Shown: in pieces, positions 48,335 to 58,239 of the stretch
Layout: each line of letters opens with the position of its first letter
Numbering within the stretch: position 1 is the first letter of the stretch
Assembly (NCBI GenBank): GCA_021775855.1
Contig: JAJFGZ010000076.1
Location: 1 to 64,000, forward strand
Reading direction: 5' to 3'
From: Hyphomicrobiales bacterium
GTDB taxonomy: Bacteria; Pseudomonadota; Alphaproteobacteria; Rhizobiales; NORP267
DNA length: 64,000 bases
Translations under genes and position numbers: made by a program
Notes under the pieces: generated by a model
Told to the model about the DNA's origin: nothing
The model's input: the letters and a program-made list of their open reading frames with translations, nothing else
Database searches by the model: none

Positions 48335-50137
48335 ATGGGCATTTCTGATATTCGCAAGGGCATTTTTGATAAAGTATCGTTTCGACTTCCCAATGGTCTT
48401 TCACAAGATCTCAGGTGGAAACTTATCCTTCCGGTTCCAATCCTGGTGGTCCTGTCGATCGTCGTCGTTTGGTATTTTGTGCCTAAAATGGTGGCGCAGA
48501 ATGCCACCAACGCATCCATCACCAATGGCCAACAAATCGCAGAACAATTCAAGATCATTCGCGGATATTATACACGGAATATCGTCAGGAAAGCGGTCAC
48601 GTCCGGGTCCATGACGCCGTCCATCACGCACCAGGACGAACCCAACAGCATTCCACTTCCCGCCACTTTCATCCACGATGTCAGCGCGCTCCTGCAGGAA
48701 AGCGAAACCAACGTCAATCTGTACAGCGCGTATCCATTTCCGAACCGCGCCGAACGCCAGCTCGACGAATTTCAGCAGGCGGCGTGGGACTTTCTGAGCG
48801 AAAATCCAACAGAAACCTTTTCACAAAACGAAGTCCGCGACGGCCAGGAGATTGTACGCGTGGCAATTGCCGATACAATGTCCGCCCAAGGCTGTGTGAA
48901 CTGCCATAATTCCCGCCCTGATACCCCAAAAGCCGATTGGCAGTTGGGTGACGTCCGGGGTGTTCTGGAAGTGAATTCGGTCATCGACGCGCAAATCATC
49001 GACGGGCTTGCCTTGAGCAACAAAGTCATCGGCGGCGCCATCATATTCGGCATGCTGCTGATCACGATTACGTTTGTAATGACCTCCAGCGTTACGAAGC
49101 CGCTCAACGTCATGACCCAAGCGATGAAGAGAATTTCCGGCGGCGATTTGGATAGCGATATCCCCGCGCGCGACAGAAAGGATCAGATAGGATTCATGGC
49201 CGCAGCCGTCGAGATTTTCCGGGATCAGGCACGCGAAAAAATGCAACTGGACAGCGAACAGCAGTCCCGCCTCGAAGCCCGCGAGGCCCATTCCGTTCGT
49301 GTGACAGAAATTCTGGAATCGTTCGACCACAAAGTGCGCGCGATGCTCGAGAATTTTGATCGCGTATCGAACGACATGAAGGCCGGCGCCATTAAACTGA
49401 CCAGCACGGCTGAGCACACAAATTCGCAAATCGGCGTCATATTAAGCAAGTCCGAAATCGCGACTGAAAACAATCAATCGGTCGCCTCGGCTGCCGGGCA
49501 ATTGAGCGCTTCGGTCGAGGAAATCGGTCAGCAGGTAACCCGCTCCACCCAGGCCGCGGAAGAAGCCATGGACCAGACCGGCGTTGCCAACGATCGGGTC
49601 AATGGCCTGTCGACTTCCGCGCAGAAAATCGGCAAAATTGTCGCGATCATTGAGGATATTGCCGATCAGACCAATCTTTTGGCGCTCAATGCCACCATCG
49701 AAGCGGCCCGCGCCGGGGAATCCGGCAAGGGATTTGCTGTGGTTGCCAACGAGGTTAAATCGCTCGCCGAGCAGACCGGGAAGGCGACGGAGGAAATATC
49801 CGGCCAAATCGCTGATATCCAGTCGGCAACCGATGCCGCAGTCGATGCTACAACCGTAGTCGGCAGGACGATCAAGGAGATCAACGATATTACGGTCGGC
49901 GTCGCCGGCGCCGTGGAAGAGCAATCGGCCGCGACCCATGAAATCGCCTCGAGCATTTCGCAGACCGCCGAAGCGGTTTCCTCGGTCAATTCCATTCTGG
50001 ACGAAATCAAGTCTGGCGCCATCGAGACCAACAATGAAGCCGGCAACGTACAGGCCGGATCAGTCCGGATTGAGGAAGAGCTTGATGCCCTGCGCGGGCA
50101 GATCAATCAATTCCTGGAAAATATCAAGGCCGCGTGA
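48335..50137 (+). CDS. Methyl-accepting chemotaxis protein with Tll0287-like (DUF3365) heme-motif sensor domain
   Basis: Periplasmic [20 protein letters not shown] (CxxCH), TM, HAMP, MCP hairpin [43 protein letters not shown]. Confidence 0.92.
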   Translation: MGISDIRKGIFDKVSFRLPNGLSQDLRWKLILPVPILVVLSIVVVWYFVPKMVAQNATNASITNGQQIAEQFKIIRGYYTRNIVRKAVTSGSMTPSITHQDEPNSIPLPATFIHDVSALLQESETNVNLYSAYPFPNRAERQLDEFQQAAWDFLSENPTETFSQNEVRDGQEIVRVAIADTMSAQGCVNCHNSRPDTPKADWQLGDVRGVLEVNSVIDAQIIDGLALSNKVIGGAIIFGMLLITITFVMTSSVTKPLNVMTQAMKRISGGDLDSDIPARDRKDQIGFMAAAVEIFRDQAREKMQLDSEQQSRLEAREAHSVRVTEILESFDHKVRAMLENFDRVSNDMKAGAIKLTSTAEHTNSQIGVILSKSEIATENNQSVASAAGQLSASVEEIGQQVTRSTQAAEEAMDQTGVANDRVNGLSTSAQKIGKIVAIIEDIADQTNLLALNATIEAARAGESGKGFAVVANEVKSLAEQTGKATEEISGQIADIQSATDAAVDATTVVGRTIKEINDITVGVAGAVEEQSAATHEIASSISQTAEAVSSVNSILDEIKSGAIETNNEAGNVQAGSVRIEEELDALRGQINQFLENIKAA

Positions 50138-50144
50138 CTGCAGC

Positions 50145-51464
50145 TCAGATCGCTGCCTTGATCGCGATCCCGAGTTTCTCAACCAGTTCGTCGATCTGGC
50201 TGTCTTCGATGATGAAGGGCGGGGCGAGAAGGACATGGTCTCCCCGTGTACCGTCGAGGGTGCCACCCATCGGGTAGCAGATAAGGCCGGCGTCAAAAGC
50301 AGCCCTTTTTACTTTCTTGTTGACCCCGAGCGCCGGGTCGAACGGCGTTTTTTTCGCCCGGTCCGCGACCAACTCAATGCCCCGGAATAGACCCCTGCCA
50401 CGAATGTCTCCGACATGGGGGTGTTGGCCGAACGTCTCTCGAAGCGCCGCGTCCAGCCGCTCGCCCATTTCGAGAACACGGGGGACAAGGCCGCGTCCAA
50501 TTAGGGCATTCACCACGGCGAGCGATGCTGCACAGGCAACCGGGTGGCCGAGATAGGTGTGGCCGTGCTGGAAAAATCCAGACCCGTTTTCAATGGCCGC
50601 GTAGATTTTGCCCGAACAGAACATCGCGCCGATGGGCTGGTATCCGGCGCCAAGGCCCTTGGCGACGGTAACGATATCGGGGAAGATGGCCTCCTGTTCA
50701 CAGGCAAACAGCGAACCCGTTCGGCCCATGCCGCACATGACTTCGTCCAGGATCAGTAGCACCCCGTATTGGTCGCAGATCTCGCGGATACGCTTGAAAT
50801 AGCCCGCCACCGGGGCGACCGCGCCAAGGGTCGCGCCGACCACCGGCTCGGCAATGAACGCCATGACGCTGTCCGACCCGAGGCGCAGGATTTCCGCCTC
50901 CAACTCGTTGGCGACGCGCTGGCCGTATTCGTGGGCGGATTCGTCTTCCCCCCGTCCCCGGTATTCGTAGCAGGGTACGATATGGCTGGTTTCCGCCAAT
51001 AGCGGAGCGTAGGGCTGACGCCGCCTGGGGTTGCCCCCTGCTGCCAGCGCGCCGAGCGTATTGCCGTGATAGCTCTGTTCGCGGGCGATAAGCCTGTACC
51101 TGCCTGGCTCGCCGTTCTCGATATGGAATTGCCGCGCGAGCTTGATCGCGGCTTCCACCGCTTCCGAGCCGCCCGAAACAAAATATACCCGCTCGATGCC
51201 CGCAGGCGCGTTCGCGATTAAAAGATCGGCCAACTCTTCAGCCGGTTCCGAGGTAAAAAATCCAGTATGCGCGAAAGCGAGCTTGTCGAGCTGATCGCGG
51301 ATCGCCTGCGTCACCTGCCGGTCGCTGTGGCCAAGGCACGACACCGCCGCGCCTCCGGAACCGTCCAGGTAGCGTTTACCCGCAGCATCAATCAAGTAAC
51401 ACCCGTCGCCGCCAACTGCGACTGGATTGCTGACTTTTGTGTGGCGGGGAAAGACGTGTGACAT
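50145..51464 (-). CDS. Class III aminotransferase (aspartate aminotransferase family)
   Basis: YLDGSGGAAVSCLGHSD; LLILDEVMCGMGRTG; VTVAKGLGAGYQPIGAM. Confidence 0.92.
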   Translation of the reverse strand: MSHVFPRHTKVSNPVAVGGDGCYLIDAAGKRYLDGSGGAAVSCLGHSDRQVTQAIRDQLDKLAFAHTGFFTSEPAEELADLLIANAPAGIERVYFVSGGSEAVEAAIKLARQFHIENGEPGRYRLIAREQSYHGNTLGALAAGGNPRRRQPYAPLLAETSHIVPCYEYRGRGEDESAHEYGQRVANELEAEILRLGSDSVMAFIAEPVVGATLGAVAPVAGYFKRIREICDQYGVLLILDEVMCGMGRTGSLFACEQEAIFPDIVTVAKGLGAGYQPIGAMFCSGKIYAAIENGSGFFQHGHTYLGHPVACAASLAVVNALIGRGLVPRVLEMGERLDAALRETFGQHPHVGDIRGRGLFRGIELVADRAKKTPFDPALGVNKKVKRAAFDAGLICYPMGGTLDGTRGDHVLLAPPFIIEDSQIDELVEKLGIAIKAAI

Positions 51465-51732
51465 GGCTAAATTCCGGACTGAGCGGTATAGGAAACAGAG
51501 ACCCTGCTATTCAGCCGGGCTGCAGTTGGTTTTTCTCAGCCTGCTCCGGGAGCGTGGCTCAAACAAGAGCCAATTTTACCATTGCACTAGTGATTATTTT
51601 TTAAATATTCGGTATGCTGTCTTTACGTGCTGACAAATATTGGTGGCACGGAGTTAAATATGTAGCGTGAATAGGTCACTCGCCCGAAGATTAATTGCAG
51701 GCGAGATAACAAAATGGACGAGGGAGTAAACG

Positions 51733-52701
51733 ATGTATAGCAGAAGATTATTCACAGGCGCAGTGCTCGCCGCATCCGTCGCGTTTGCCGCGCCGGCATG
51801 GGCTCAGGACAGGTTCGTATCGATCGGCACCGGCGGTATTACCGGGGTTTACTATCCGACCGGTGGCGCGATTTGCAGACTTATGAACAAGACCCGCAGG
51901 GAAACAGGCATTCGCTGTTCGGTTGAATCAACCGGCGGGTCGATTTACAATATCAACACGCTGCGCGCTGGCGAACTGGAATTTGGCGTTGCGCAGTCCG
52001 ACTGGCAATATCACGCCTATAACGGTACGTCGCGGTTCGAAGAAGCAGGTGCTTTTGAAGGTCTTCGCGCGGTCTTCTCGATCCATCCTGAACCCGTCAG
52101 CATGGTTGCCCGGGACGATTCCGGCATCAACAACATTACCGAAGTCCAGGGCATGCGCGTCAATATCGGCAATCCCGGTTCCGGCACGCGGGGCACCTGG
52201 GAAGTGATCGAGGAAACCCTCGGCTGGACCCGCGACGGGTTGAAGCTCGCCACCGACATGAAGTCGGCGGAAACCGGTCAGGCTCTTTGCGACGACAAAA
52301 TCGACGCATATTTCTTCCTGGTAGGTCACCCCTCCAGTCTGATCCAGGAAACCCTGGCAACGTGTGACTCTCACCTGGTAAATGCCTGGAGCCCTGAAAT
52401 CGAGGCCCTCGTCGCCGACCGGCCCTATTATCGCCGCGCAGATATCCCGGCCGGAACGTATCCCGGACAGGACGAAACCGTGACAACCTTTGGGGTCGGC
52501 GCAACGCTGGTCTCCTCCGTGGATGTCCCGGAAGACGTGGTCTATGCCCTGGTCAAGTCGGTTTTCGAAAATTTTGATGACTTCCGGAAACTGCACCCGG
52601 CTTTCGCCAATCTGAAAGAATCGGAAATGATCGCGGATTCGCTCAGCGCCCCGCTCCATGCCGGTGCTGAAAAATATTACCGCGAACGCGGCTGGATGTA
52701 G
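51733..52701 (+). CDS. TAXI family TRAP transporter solute-binding subunit
   Basis: FVSIGTGGITGVYYPTGGAICRLMNKTRRETGIRCSVESTGGSIYNINTLRAGELEFGVAQSD. Confidence 0.95.
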   Translation: MYSRRLFTGAVLAASVAFAAPAWAQDRFVSIGTGGITGVYYPTGGAICRLMNKTRRETGIRCSVESTGGSIYNINTLRAGELEFGVAQSDWQYHAYNGTSRFEEAGAFEGLRAVFSIHPEPVSMVARDDSGINNITEVQGMRVNIGNPGSGTRGTWEVIEETLGWTRDGLKLATDMKSAETGQALCDDKIDAYFFLVGHPSSLIQETLATCDSHLVNAWSPEIEALVADRPYYRRADIPAGTYPGQDETVTTFGVGATLVSSVDVPEDVVYALVKSVFENFDDFRKLHPAFANLKESEMIADSLSAPLHAGAEKYYRERGWM

Positions 52702-52716
52702 TCCAACATCTTTGGA

Positions 52717-52741
52717 CAGGGGGGGCCTCGGGCTTCCCCTG
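52717..52741 (+). terminator. Intercistronic hairpin between TAXI SBP and TRAP permease genes
   Basis: CAGGGGGGGCC-TCG-GGCTTCCCCTG, 11-bp stem including two G-T pairs, then CCCGCTTTCATTT. Confidence 0.6.
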
Positions 52742-52876
52742 CCCGCTTTCATTTCAACAACTGTGAGCCGAAGCACAATCTGTCCGCAAGAGACTGGAAT
52801 GCGCAGGCGACACCGATCGATTTGACAGGAAAACAACCTATCCACATCTGAAGCGGATAGACGAGGGGAGACGATC

Positions 52877-55546
52877 ATGGCCGGAACGGTTGAACAGGAA
52901 ACTGATTTGCCTGCAGGCGGGCAAGGCGCGGCTGAAGATCTGGTCGCACAAACAGATACCGGGGCGCGCGATCCGTCCGGTTTTGTCGGAAAAGTCCTGA
53001 TCGGGTTGTGCATCATCTGGTCGCTTTTCCAGATTTATATCGCCTCCGAATTGCCATTCATCCTCCAGGAATATGTCTCACCCATGCTCGCGGCCATCGG
53101 GCTTGATATCCAGTTTGTCCTGGGCAGCGTGAAATCGCGCCGGGTTCACCTGGCCTTCGCCATGATATTGGCTGCGCTGGCTTATCCCCTGTTAAAATCC
53201 AGCCCGCGGAAACGGGTCCCCGGGTATGACTGGGGGCTTGCGGCACTTGGGATCATTGTCACCCTCTATGCGGTCGTCCTGCAGGACCAGATCGCCGTCC
53301 GCTCGGGCCTGCCGACCAATATGGACATGGCCATTTCCGCAGTCGGCCTGATCGTTTTGATGATCTGCACCTTCCGTGCTCTAGGGCTGCCTCTGGTGAT
53401 CGTGGTCAGCGTGTTTTTGATTTACGTCTTTTTTGGCGATCAGGCGTTCATTCCTGACGTCATTCGCTGGAAGGGGGCATCGTTCGGGAAGGCCATGTGG
53501 CATTTCTGGATGCAGGAAGAAGGTGCGTTCGGCAAACCGATCGAGGTTTCCGCCACGCTGATTTTCCTCTTTGTCCTGTTTGGTGCGATTCTGGAAAAAG
53601 CCGGCGCAGGGAACTATTTCATCAAGGTTGCTTTTGCGCTCCTTGGCCATTTGCGCGGTGGCCCGGCAAAAGCCGCCGTCGTCGCTTCCGCCATGAGCGG
53701 GCTGTATTCCGGCTCCTCGATCGCAAATGTCGTAACCACGGGTACCTTCACCATTCCCCTGATGAAGCGGACAGGATTTTCGGCCGAAAAAGCCGGCGCC
53801 GTCGAAGTGGCGTCCTCGACCAACGGTCAATTGACCCCGCCGGTGATGGGCGCAGCGGCATTCCTGATCGCGGAATTTACCGGCATCAGCTATTTCGACC
53901 TGATCCGCCATGCGTTCTTGCCAGCGATCATTTCTTATATCGCGCTTTTGTATATCGTCCATCTGGAGGCCCTGAAATTAGGCCTCAAAGGCCTGCCCAA
54001 ACCTCCAACGGGGCGTACTGCAGCGCAGTCCATGCTGTTGTTCCTGACCGGGTTTATAGGGTTCATGGTGCTTTGCCTGGTGGTCTATTACGGCCTCGGG
54101 TGGGTTAAGGTTGTCTTCCCGAACTTGTCGTTCACCACCGCCGTAGTTGCTTTCCTGGTCACCTATCTGGTGCTGATCGGGCTGGCCGCAAAGCACGAGG
54201 ATCTTGTCGTCGACCCACCGGATGCACCGATCGACAAGTTACCGCCGGCAGGCGCAACGGCCATTACAGGCCTGTATTTCATCCTGCCGATCTTCCTCCT
54301 GATATGGTCGATCATGATCGAGCGACTGTCCGCCGGGCTCGCCGCCTATTGGGCCACGCTGGCGATGATTTTTATTACCTTCACCCAGCACCCGATCAAG
54401 GCCGCGTTCCGTAAAACCGGCAATTATTTTGCAGGTTTCAAGCGCGGATTTGGCGAGGTGGTTGACGGATTGATTGGCGGCGCGCGCAGTATGATCTCGA
54501 TCGCGGTCGCGACCGGCGCGGCAGGCATTATTGTCGGCACTATCGGGCTGACCGGCGCACATCAGGTGATCGGCGATTTTGTCGAATTCCTGTCCGGCGG
54601 CAACCTGATGGTTATGCTGATCCTGGTTGCAATCATGAGCCTTGTGCTTGGCATGGGACTGCCAACTACGGCCAATTACATCGTGGTGTCGTCGCTGATG
54701 GCGCCGGTGATCCTGACAGTCGGCGCCCAAAACGGGTTGGTCCTGCCCGTGGTCGCGGCCCATATGTTCGTCTTTTATTTCGGTATTCTTGCGGACGACA
54801 CGCCCCCTGTGGGGTTGGCGGCTTTTGCCGGCGCCGCGATATCGGGCGGAGATCCCATCAAGACCGGGATCCAGGGCTTTGCCTATGATATCCGGACAGC
54901 CGTCCTGCCGTTCCTGTTTGTTTTCAACACCGAACTTCTCCTGATCAACGTCACCTGGACCAAGGGAATTATTGTGTTCCTTGTCGCCGTGGTCGCCATG
55001 CTGCTATTCGCGGCCGCGACACAAGGGTACTTCTTTGCAAAAAGCAGGCTATGGGAAACCCTTGCCCTGTTGTTGATCACGTTCACATTGTTCAGACCGG
55101 GATATTGGCTCGATATGGTGGATCCACCTTACATTCAACAGGCCGGGGCTGAGGTCGACAATCTGGCCAGCGATGTACTGCAGGGAGACATGCTGCGGTT
55201 GCGCATCAGTGGTCCTGATTTTGACGACGTGGATAAAACCCTGGCGACCACCATTCTGGTGCCCATGGGCGAGCCCGGCGACGGGATCGATCGTCTCGAT
55301 GCCGCTGGTCTAACGGTGATTATCGAGGACGGCATCGCCAAACTGGACGAACCGTTCCCTGGAACACCGTTTTTCCAGACATTGAGCGGGTTCGACTTTT
55401 TTGCTGACGATGCACCTGTTCAAATCCTCACGGCAGGTGTGCCGGCGGATCGGATGCCGAAAGAGGTATTCTATATCCCGGCTTTGATCCTGCTTGGCAT
55501 CGTCATTCTGTTCCAGCGCCGTCGCCAGACGGTCCCGGCATTTTGA
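52877..55546 (+). CDS. TRAP transporter 4TM/12TM fusion permease (C-terminal DUF3394-like region)
   Basis: 889 aa, multi-TM; ASSTNGQLTPPVMGAAAFLIAEFTGISY, LGMGLPTTANYIVVSSLMAP, DDTPPVGLAAFAGAAISGGDPIKTG. Confidence 0.94.
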   Translation: MAGTVEQETDLPAGGQGAAEDLVAQTDTGARDPSGFVGKVLIGLCIIWSLFQIYIASELPFILQEYVSPMLAAIGLDIQFVLGSVKSRRVHLAFAMILAALAYPLLKSSPRKRVPGYDWGLAALGIIVTLYAVVLQDQIAVRSGLPTNMDMAISAVGLIVLMICTFRALGLPLVIVVSVFLIYVFFGDQAFIPDVIRWKGASFGKAMWHFWMQEEGAFGKPIEVSATLIFLFVLFGAILEKAGAGNYFIKVAFALLGHLRGGPAKAAVVASAMSGLYSGSSIANVVTTGTFTIPLMKRTGFSAEKAGAVEVASSTNGQLTPPVMGAAAFLIAEFTGISYFDLIRHAFLPAIISYIALLYIVHLEALKLGLKGLPKPPTGRTAAQSMLLFLTGFIGFMVLCLVVYYGLGWVKVVFPNLSFTTAVVAFLVTYLVLIGLAAKHEDLVVDPPDAPIDKLPPAGATAITGLYFILPIFLLIWSIMIERLSAGLAAYWATLAMIFITFTQHPIKAAFRKTGNYFAGFKRGFGEVVDGLIGGARSMISIAVATGAAGIIVGTIGLTGAHQVIGDFVEFLSGGNLMVMLILVAIMSLVLGMGLPTTANYIVVSSLMAPVILTVGAQNGLVLPVVAAHMFVFYFGILADDTPPVGLAAFAGAAISGGDPIKTGIQGFAYDIRTAVLPFLFVFNTELLLINVTWTKGIIVFLVAVVAMLLFAAATQGYFFAKSRLWETLALLLITFTLFRPGYWLDMVDPPYIQQAGAEVDNLASDVLQGDMLRLRISGPDFDDVDKTLATTILVPMGEPGDGIDRLDAAGLTVIIEDGIAKLDEPFPGTPFFQTLSGFDFFADDAPVQILTAGVPADRMPKEVFYIPALILLGIVILFQRRRQTVPAF

Positions 55547-55557
55547 AGGAGGCGGGC

Positions 55558-55641
55558 ATGGCCATAGCGGACCACCTGCACATGACGGTCGGTTGGGACC
55601 AGCCGGCTTCATTACATTCGTCCAACCCGGAAGGAGCATAA
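55558..55641 (+). CDS. Putative 27-aa small protein / coupling peptide between TRAP permease and USP
   Basis: AAGGAGGCGGGC-ATG ... MAIADHLHMTVGWDQPASLHSSNPEGA, TAA one base before the USP ATG. Confidence 0.4.
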   Translation: MAIADHLHMTVGWDQPASLHSSNPEGA

Positions 55642-55642
55642 C

Positions 55643-56071
55643 ATGAGCGGCAAAGTACTGGTTGCCATCGACCTGGCCCACGCGAATGAACAAAAGACTA
55701 TCCTGGAGACCGGCAAAAAGCTGGCCGAACTGGACGGCGCCAGCCTCTCGGTTGTAACCGTTATTCCTGATTTCGGCATGAGTGTTGTCGGCAGCTATTT
55801 CGATAAAAATACCAGCGCGAAAGCGCTTGAAATGGCGACGGAAAATCTGCACGCTTTTGTCAGCGAAACCCTCGGCAGCGGGTATGATGTGCAACACGTC
55901 ATCCGGATGGGTACGGCGTATGCGGAAATACTCCAAGCCGCGAAAGAGCTAAACATCACCCTGATTGTTCTTGGCGCCCACAAACCCGAGTTCAAGGATT
56001 TTCTGCTGGGCCCCAACGCCGCCCGCGTGGTCCGGCATTCCAATTGCTCGATACATGTGGTGCGCGACTAG
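55643..56071 (+). CDS. Universal stress protein (UspA family)
   Basis: VLVAIDLAHANEQKTILETGKKLAELDGASLSVVTVIPDFG; ITLIVLGAHKPEFKDFLLGPNAARVVRHSNCSIHVVR. Confidence 0.93.
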   Translation: MSGKVLVAIDLAHANEQKTILETGKKLAELDGASLSVVTVIPDFGMSVVGSYFDKNTSAKALEMATENLHAFVSETLGSGYDVQHVIRMGTAYAEILQAAKELNITLIVLGAHKPEFKDFLLGPNAARVVRHSNCSIHVVRD

Positions 56072-56276
56072 AAGCGGAGCCGGGTCGCGCCAGGCCGCCA
56101 ATTACCCGTCGCGGGCGCGGTGCAATGTTGCGCACCGGGCGTCGACTGGATAAATAATCGCACGTGCAAGGATGCGGGCCGACACGAGATTGTGTCAGGG
56201 CTTCATTCGATAATGGCTGGACCCGGTCCGGAGATAATTTCCGGTGGGTCCGGGTATCTTGAAAGAACAACGCGTC

Positions 56277-58211
56277 ATGTGCGGGATCGCCGGCCTGATA
56301 GATTTGAGACGCCAGAATTCGGGCGAACAGTTGCGCGCATCAGCGGAGGCGATGGCTGACGCGGTCACGCATCGCGGACCCGATGCATCCGGTACCTGGG
56401 CTGATCCGGCCCACGGTGTTGCATTTGGCCACCGGCGGCTATCGATTGTCGATCTGAGCGAGGCCGGTGCCCAGCCAATGAAATCAAGCTGCGGACGGAT
56501 GGTTATTTCCTATAACGGCGAAGTTTATAACGCCGCTGAATTGCGCACCAAACTGGAAACAGCAGGGCGAACTTTTCGCGGCCATTCCGATACCGAGGTG
56601 ATTGTCGAAGCCTGCGCAGAATGGGGGTTGGCGCGCACGCTCGAAAAACTCAACGGCATGTTCGCCTTTGCTCTTTGGGATTGTAAGGAAAAAATCCTGA
56701 CTCTGGTGCGCGACCGTATAGGGATCAAGCCGCTCTACTGGGCGGCCTTTGAAGGCCTGGTTATATTCGGTTCGGAACTACGCGCGCTTCGGGCTCATCC
56801 CGGCTGGACGCCGCAGCTCAACCGCGACGCGCTCGCCTCATATCTGCGCCACAATTGTATCCCCGCGCCGCACACGATTTATCGCGGCGTGCAGAAACTC
56901 ATGCCCGGTCGGTTGGTCAGCTTCGGGCCCGAAGGCAAATTGCGGCAAGAGACTTATTGGTCGATGGAGGAGGCCGCAAAGGCGGGGATGGCGGACCGGC
57001 TGGATATCAGCGACGACGAGGCCTTGGCGGCCCTGGAAGATTTGCTAACAGACGCAGTCTCGAAGCGAATGATCGCCGATGTCCCGCTCGGGTCGTTCCT
57101 GTCCGGCGGGATAGATTCGTCCACCATTACCGCGTTGATGCAGGCCCAATCAAATAAACCTGTGAAAACCTTCACAATCGGGTTCGATGAAAAGGGTTTT
57201 GACGAATCGGCCCACGCCAAGGCCGTCGCGGATCATCTGGGAACCGACCATACGGAATTGTTTGTGAGCGCGCGCCAGGCGCTGGACGTGATCCCGAAAC
57301 TCCCTTCGATGTACGACGAGCCGTTCGCTGATTCGTCACAGATCCCGACATTTCTATTGTCCGAAATGACCCGCAAACATGTCACCGTCGCGCTCTCCGG
57401 CGATGGCGGCGATGAGTTATTTGCGGGCTATACCCGTTATTTCCAGATTGCAAAATACGGTGGCTCAATCGCCGCCCTGCCCCGTCCGCTGCGCAACCTG
57501 GGAGCGGCGGCCATCAATGCCCTGCCGCCCGCTATCTGGGATGGCATGTTTGCTATTGTCCCCGAACGCCACCGCCCGTCCCTGCCGAGCGACAAGATGA
57601 AGAAAATAGCCGGCGTGCTGGGCGGCGAGGGGGACAGCCTGTACCACCATTTGATCAGCCACTGGCCGGAGCCAGACCAGATTGTCAAAGGTGCAAAGGA
57701 GCCTCGGGGCCTCGTCTGGGATGAACGCCAACTCAGCATTGTGCCAGACCCGATCGAGCGGATGCAGTATCTCGACAGCCAAACCTATCTCCCCGACGAC
57801 ATCCTGACCAAGGTCGACCGGGCCAGCATGGCGGTGTCGCTCGAAGCCAGGGTGCCTCTGCTGGACCATCGGATGGTCGAGTTCTCGTGGCGGTTGCCGG
57901 GACGATTTAAAATCCGCGACGGCAAGGGAAAATGGCTATTGCGCCAGCTTCTCTACAGGCACGTTCCACCCAATCTGATTGAGCGCCCGAAAACCGGGTT
58001 CGGGATTCCGCTGGATTCCTGGCTCCGAGGGCCCTTGCGCGATTGGTGCGAAGACCTGCTTGATGAAAACAAGCTACGCGACCAGGATATTTTCGATCCC
58101 GGGCCGATCCGCCTCAAATGGCAGGAGCACGTATCAGGCAAACGCAACTGGCACTATCATTTGTGGGATATATTGATGTTCCAGGCGTGGCATGCGGACA
58201 ACCCGCTATGA
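56277..58211 (+). CDS. asnB: Glutamine-hydrolysing asparagine synthase
   Basis: MCGIAGLIDL (N-terminal Cys nucleophile), THRGPDASG, VPLGSFLSGGIDSSTITALM. Confidence 0.94.
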   Translation: MCGIAGLIDLRRQNSGEQLRASAEAMADAVTHRGPDASGTWADPAHGVAFGHRRLSIVDLSEAGAQPMKSSCGRMVISYNGEVYNAAELRTKLETAGRTFRGHSDTEVIVEACAEWGLARTLEKLNGMFAFALWDCKEKILTLVRDRIGIKPLYWAAFEGLVIFGSELRALRAHPGWTPQLNRDALASYLRHNCIPAPHTIYRGVQKLMPGRLVSFGPEGKLRQETYWSMEEAAKAGMADRLDISDDEALAALEDLLTDAVSKRMIADVPLGSFLSGGIDSSTITALMQAQSNKPVKTFTIGFDEKGFDESAHAKAVADHLGTDHTELFVSARQALDVIPKLPSMYDEPFADSSQIPTFLLSEMTRKHVTVALSGDGGDELFAGYTRYFQIAKYGGSIAALPRPLRNLGAAAINALPPAIWDGMFAIVPERHRPSLPSDKMKKIAGVLGGEGDSLYHHLISHWPEPDQIVKGAKEPRGLVWDERQLSIVPDPIERMQYLDSQTYLPDDILTKVDRASMAVSLEARVPLLDHRMVEFSWRLPGRFKIRDGKGKWLLRQLLYRHVPPNLIERPKTGFGIPLDSWLRGPLRDWCEDLLDENKLRDQDIFDPGPIRLKWQEHVSGKRNWHYHLWDILMFQAWHADNPL

Positions 58212-58239
58212 GGCTTGTCGAATAAAAAGGGACTGCACT

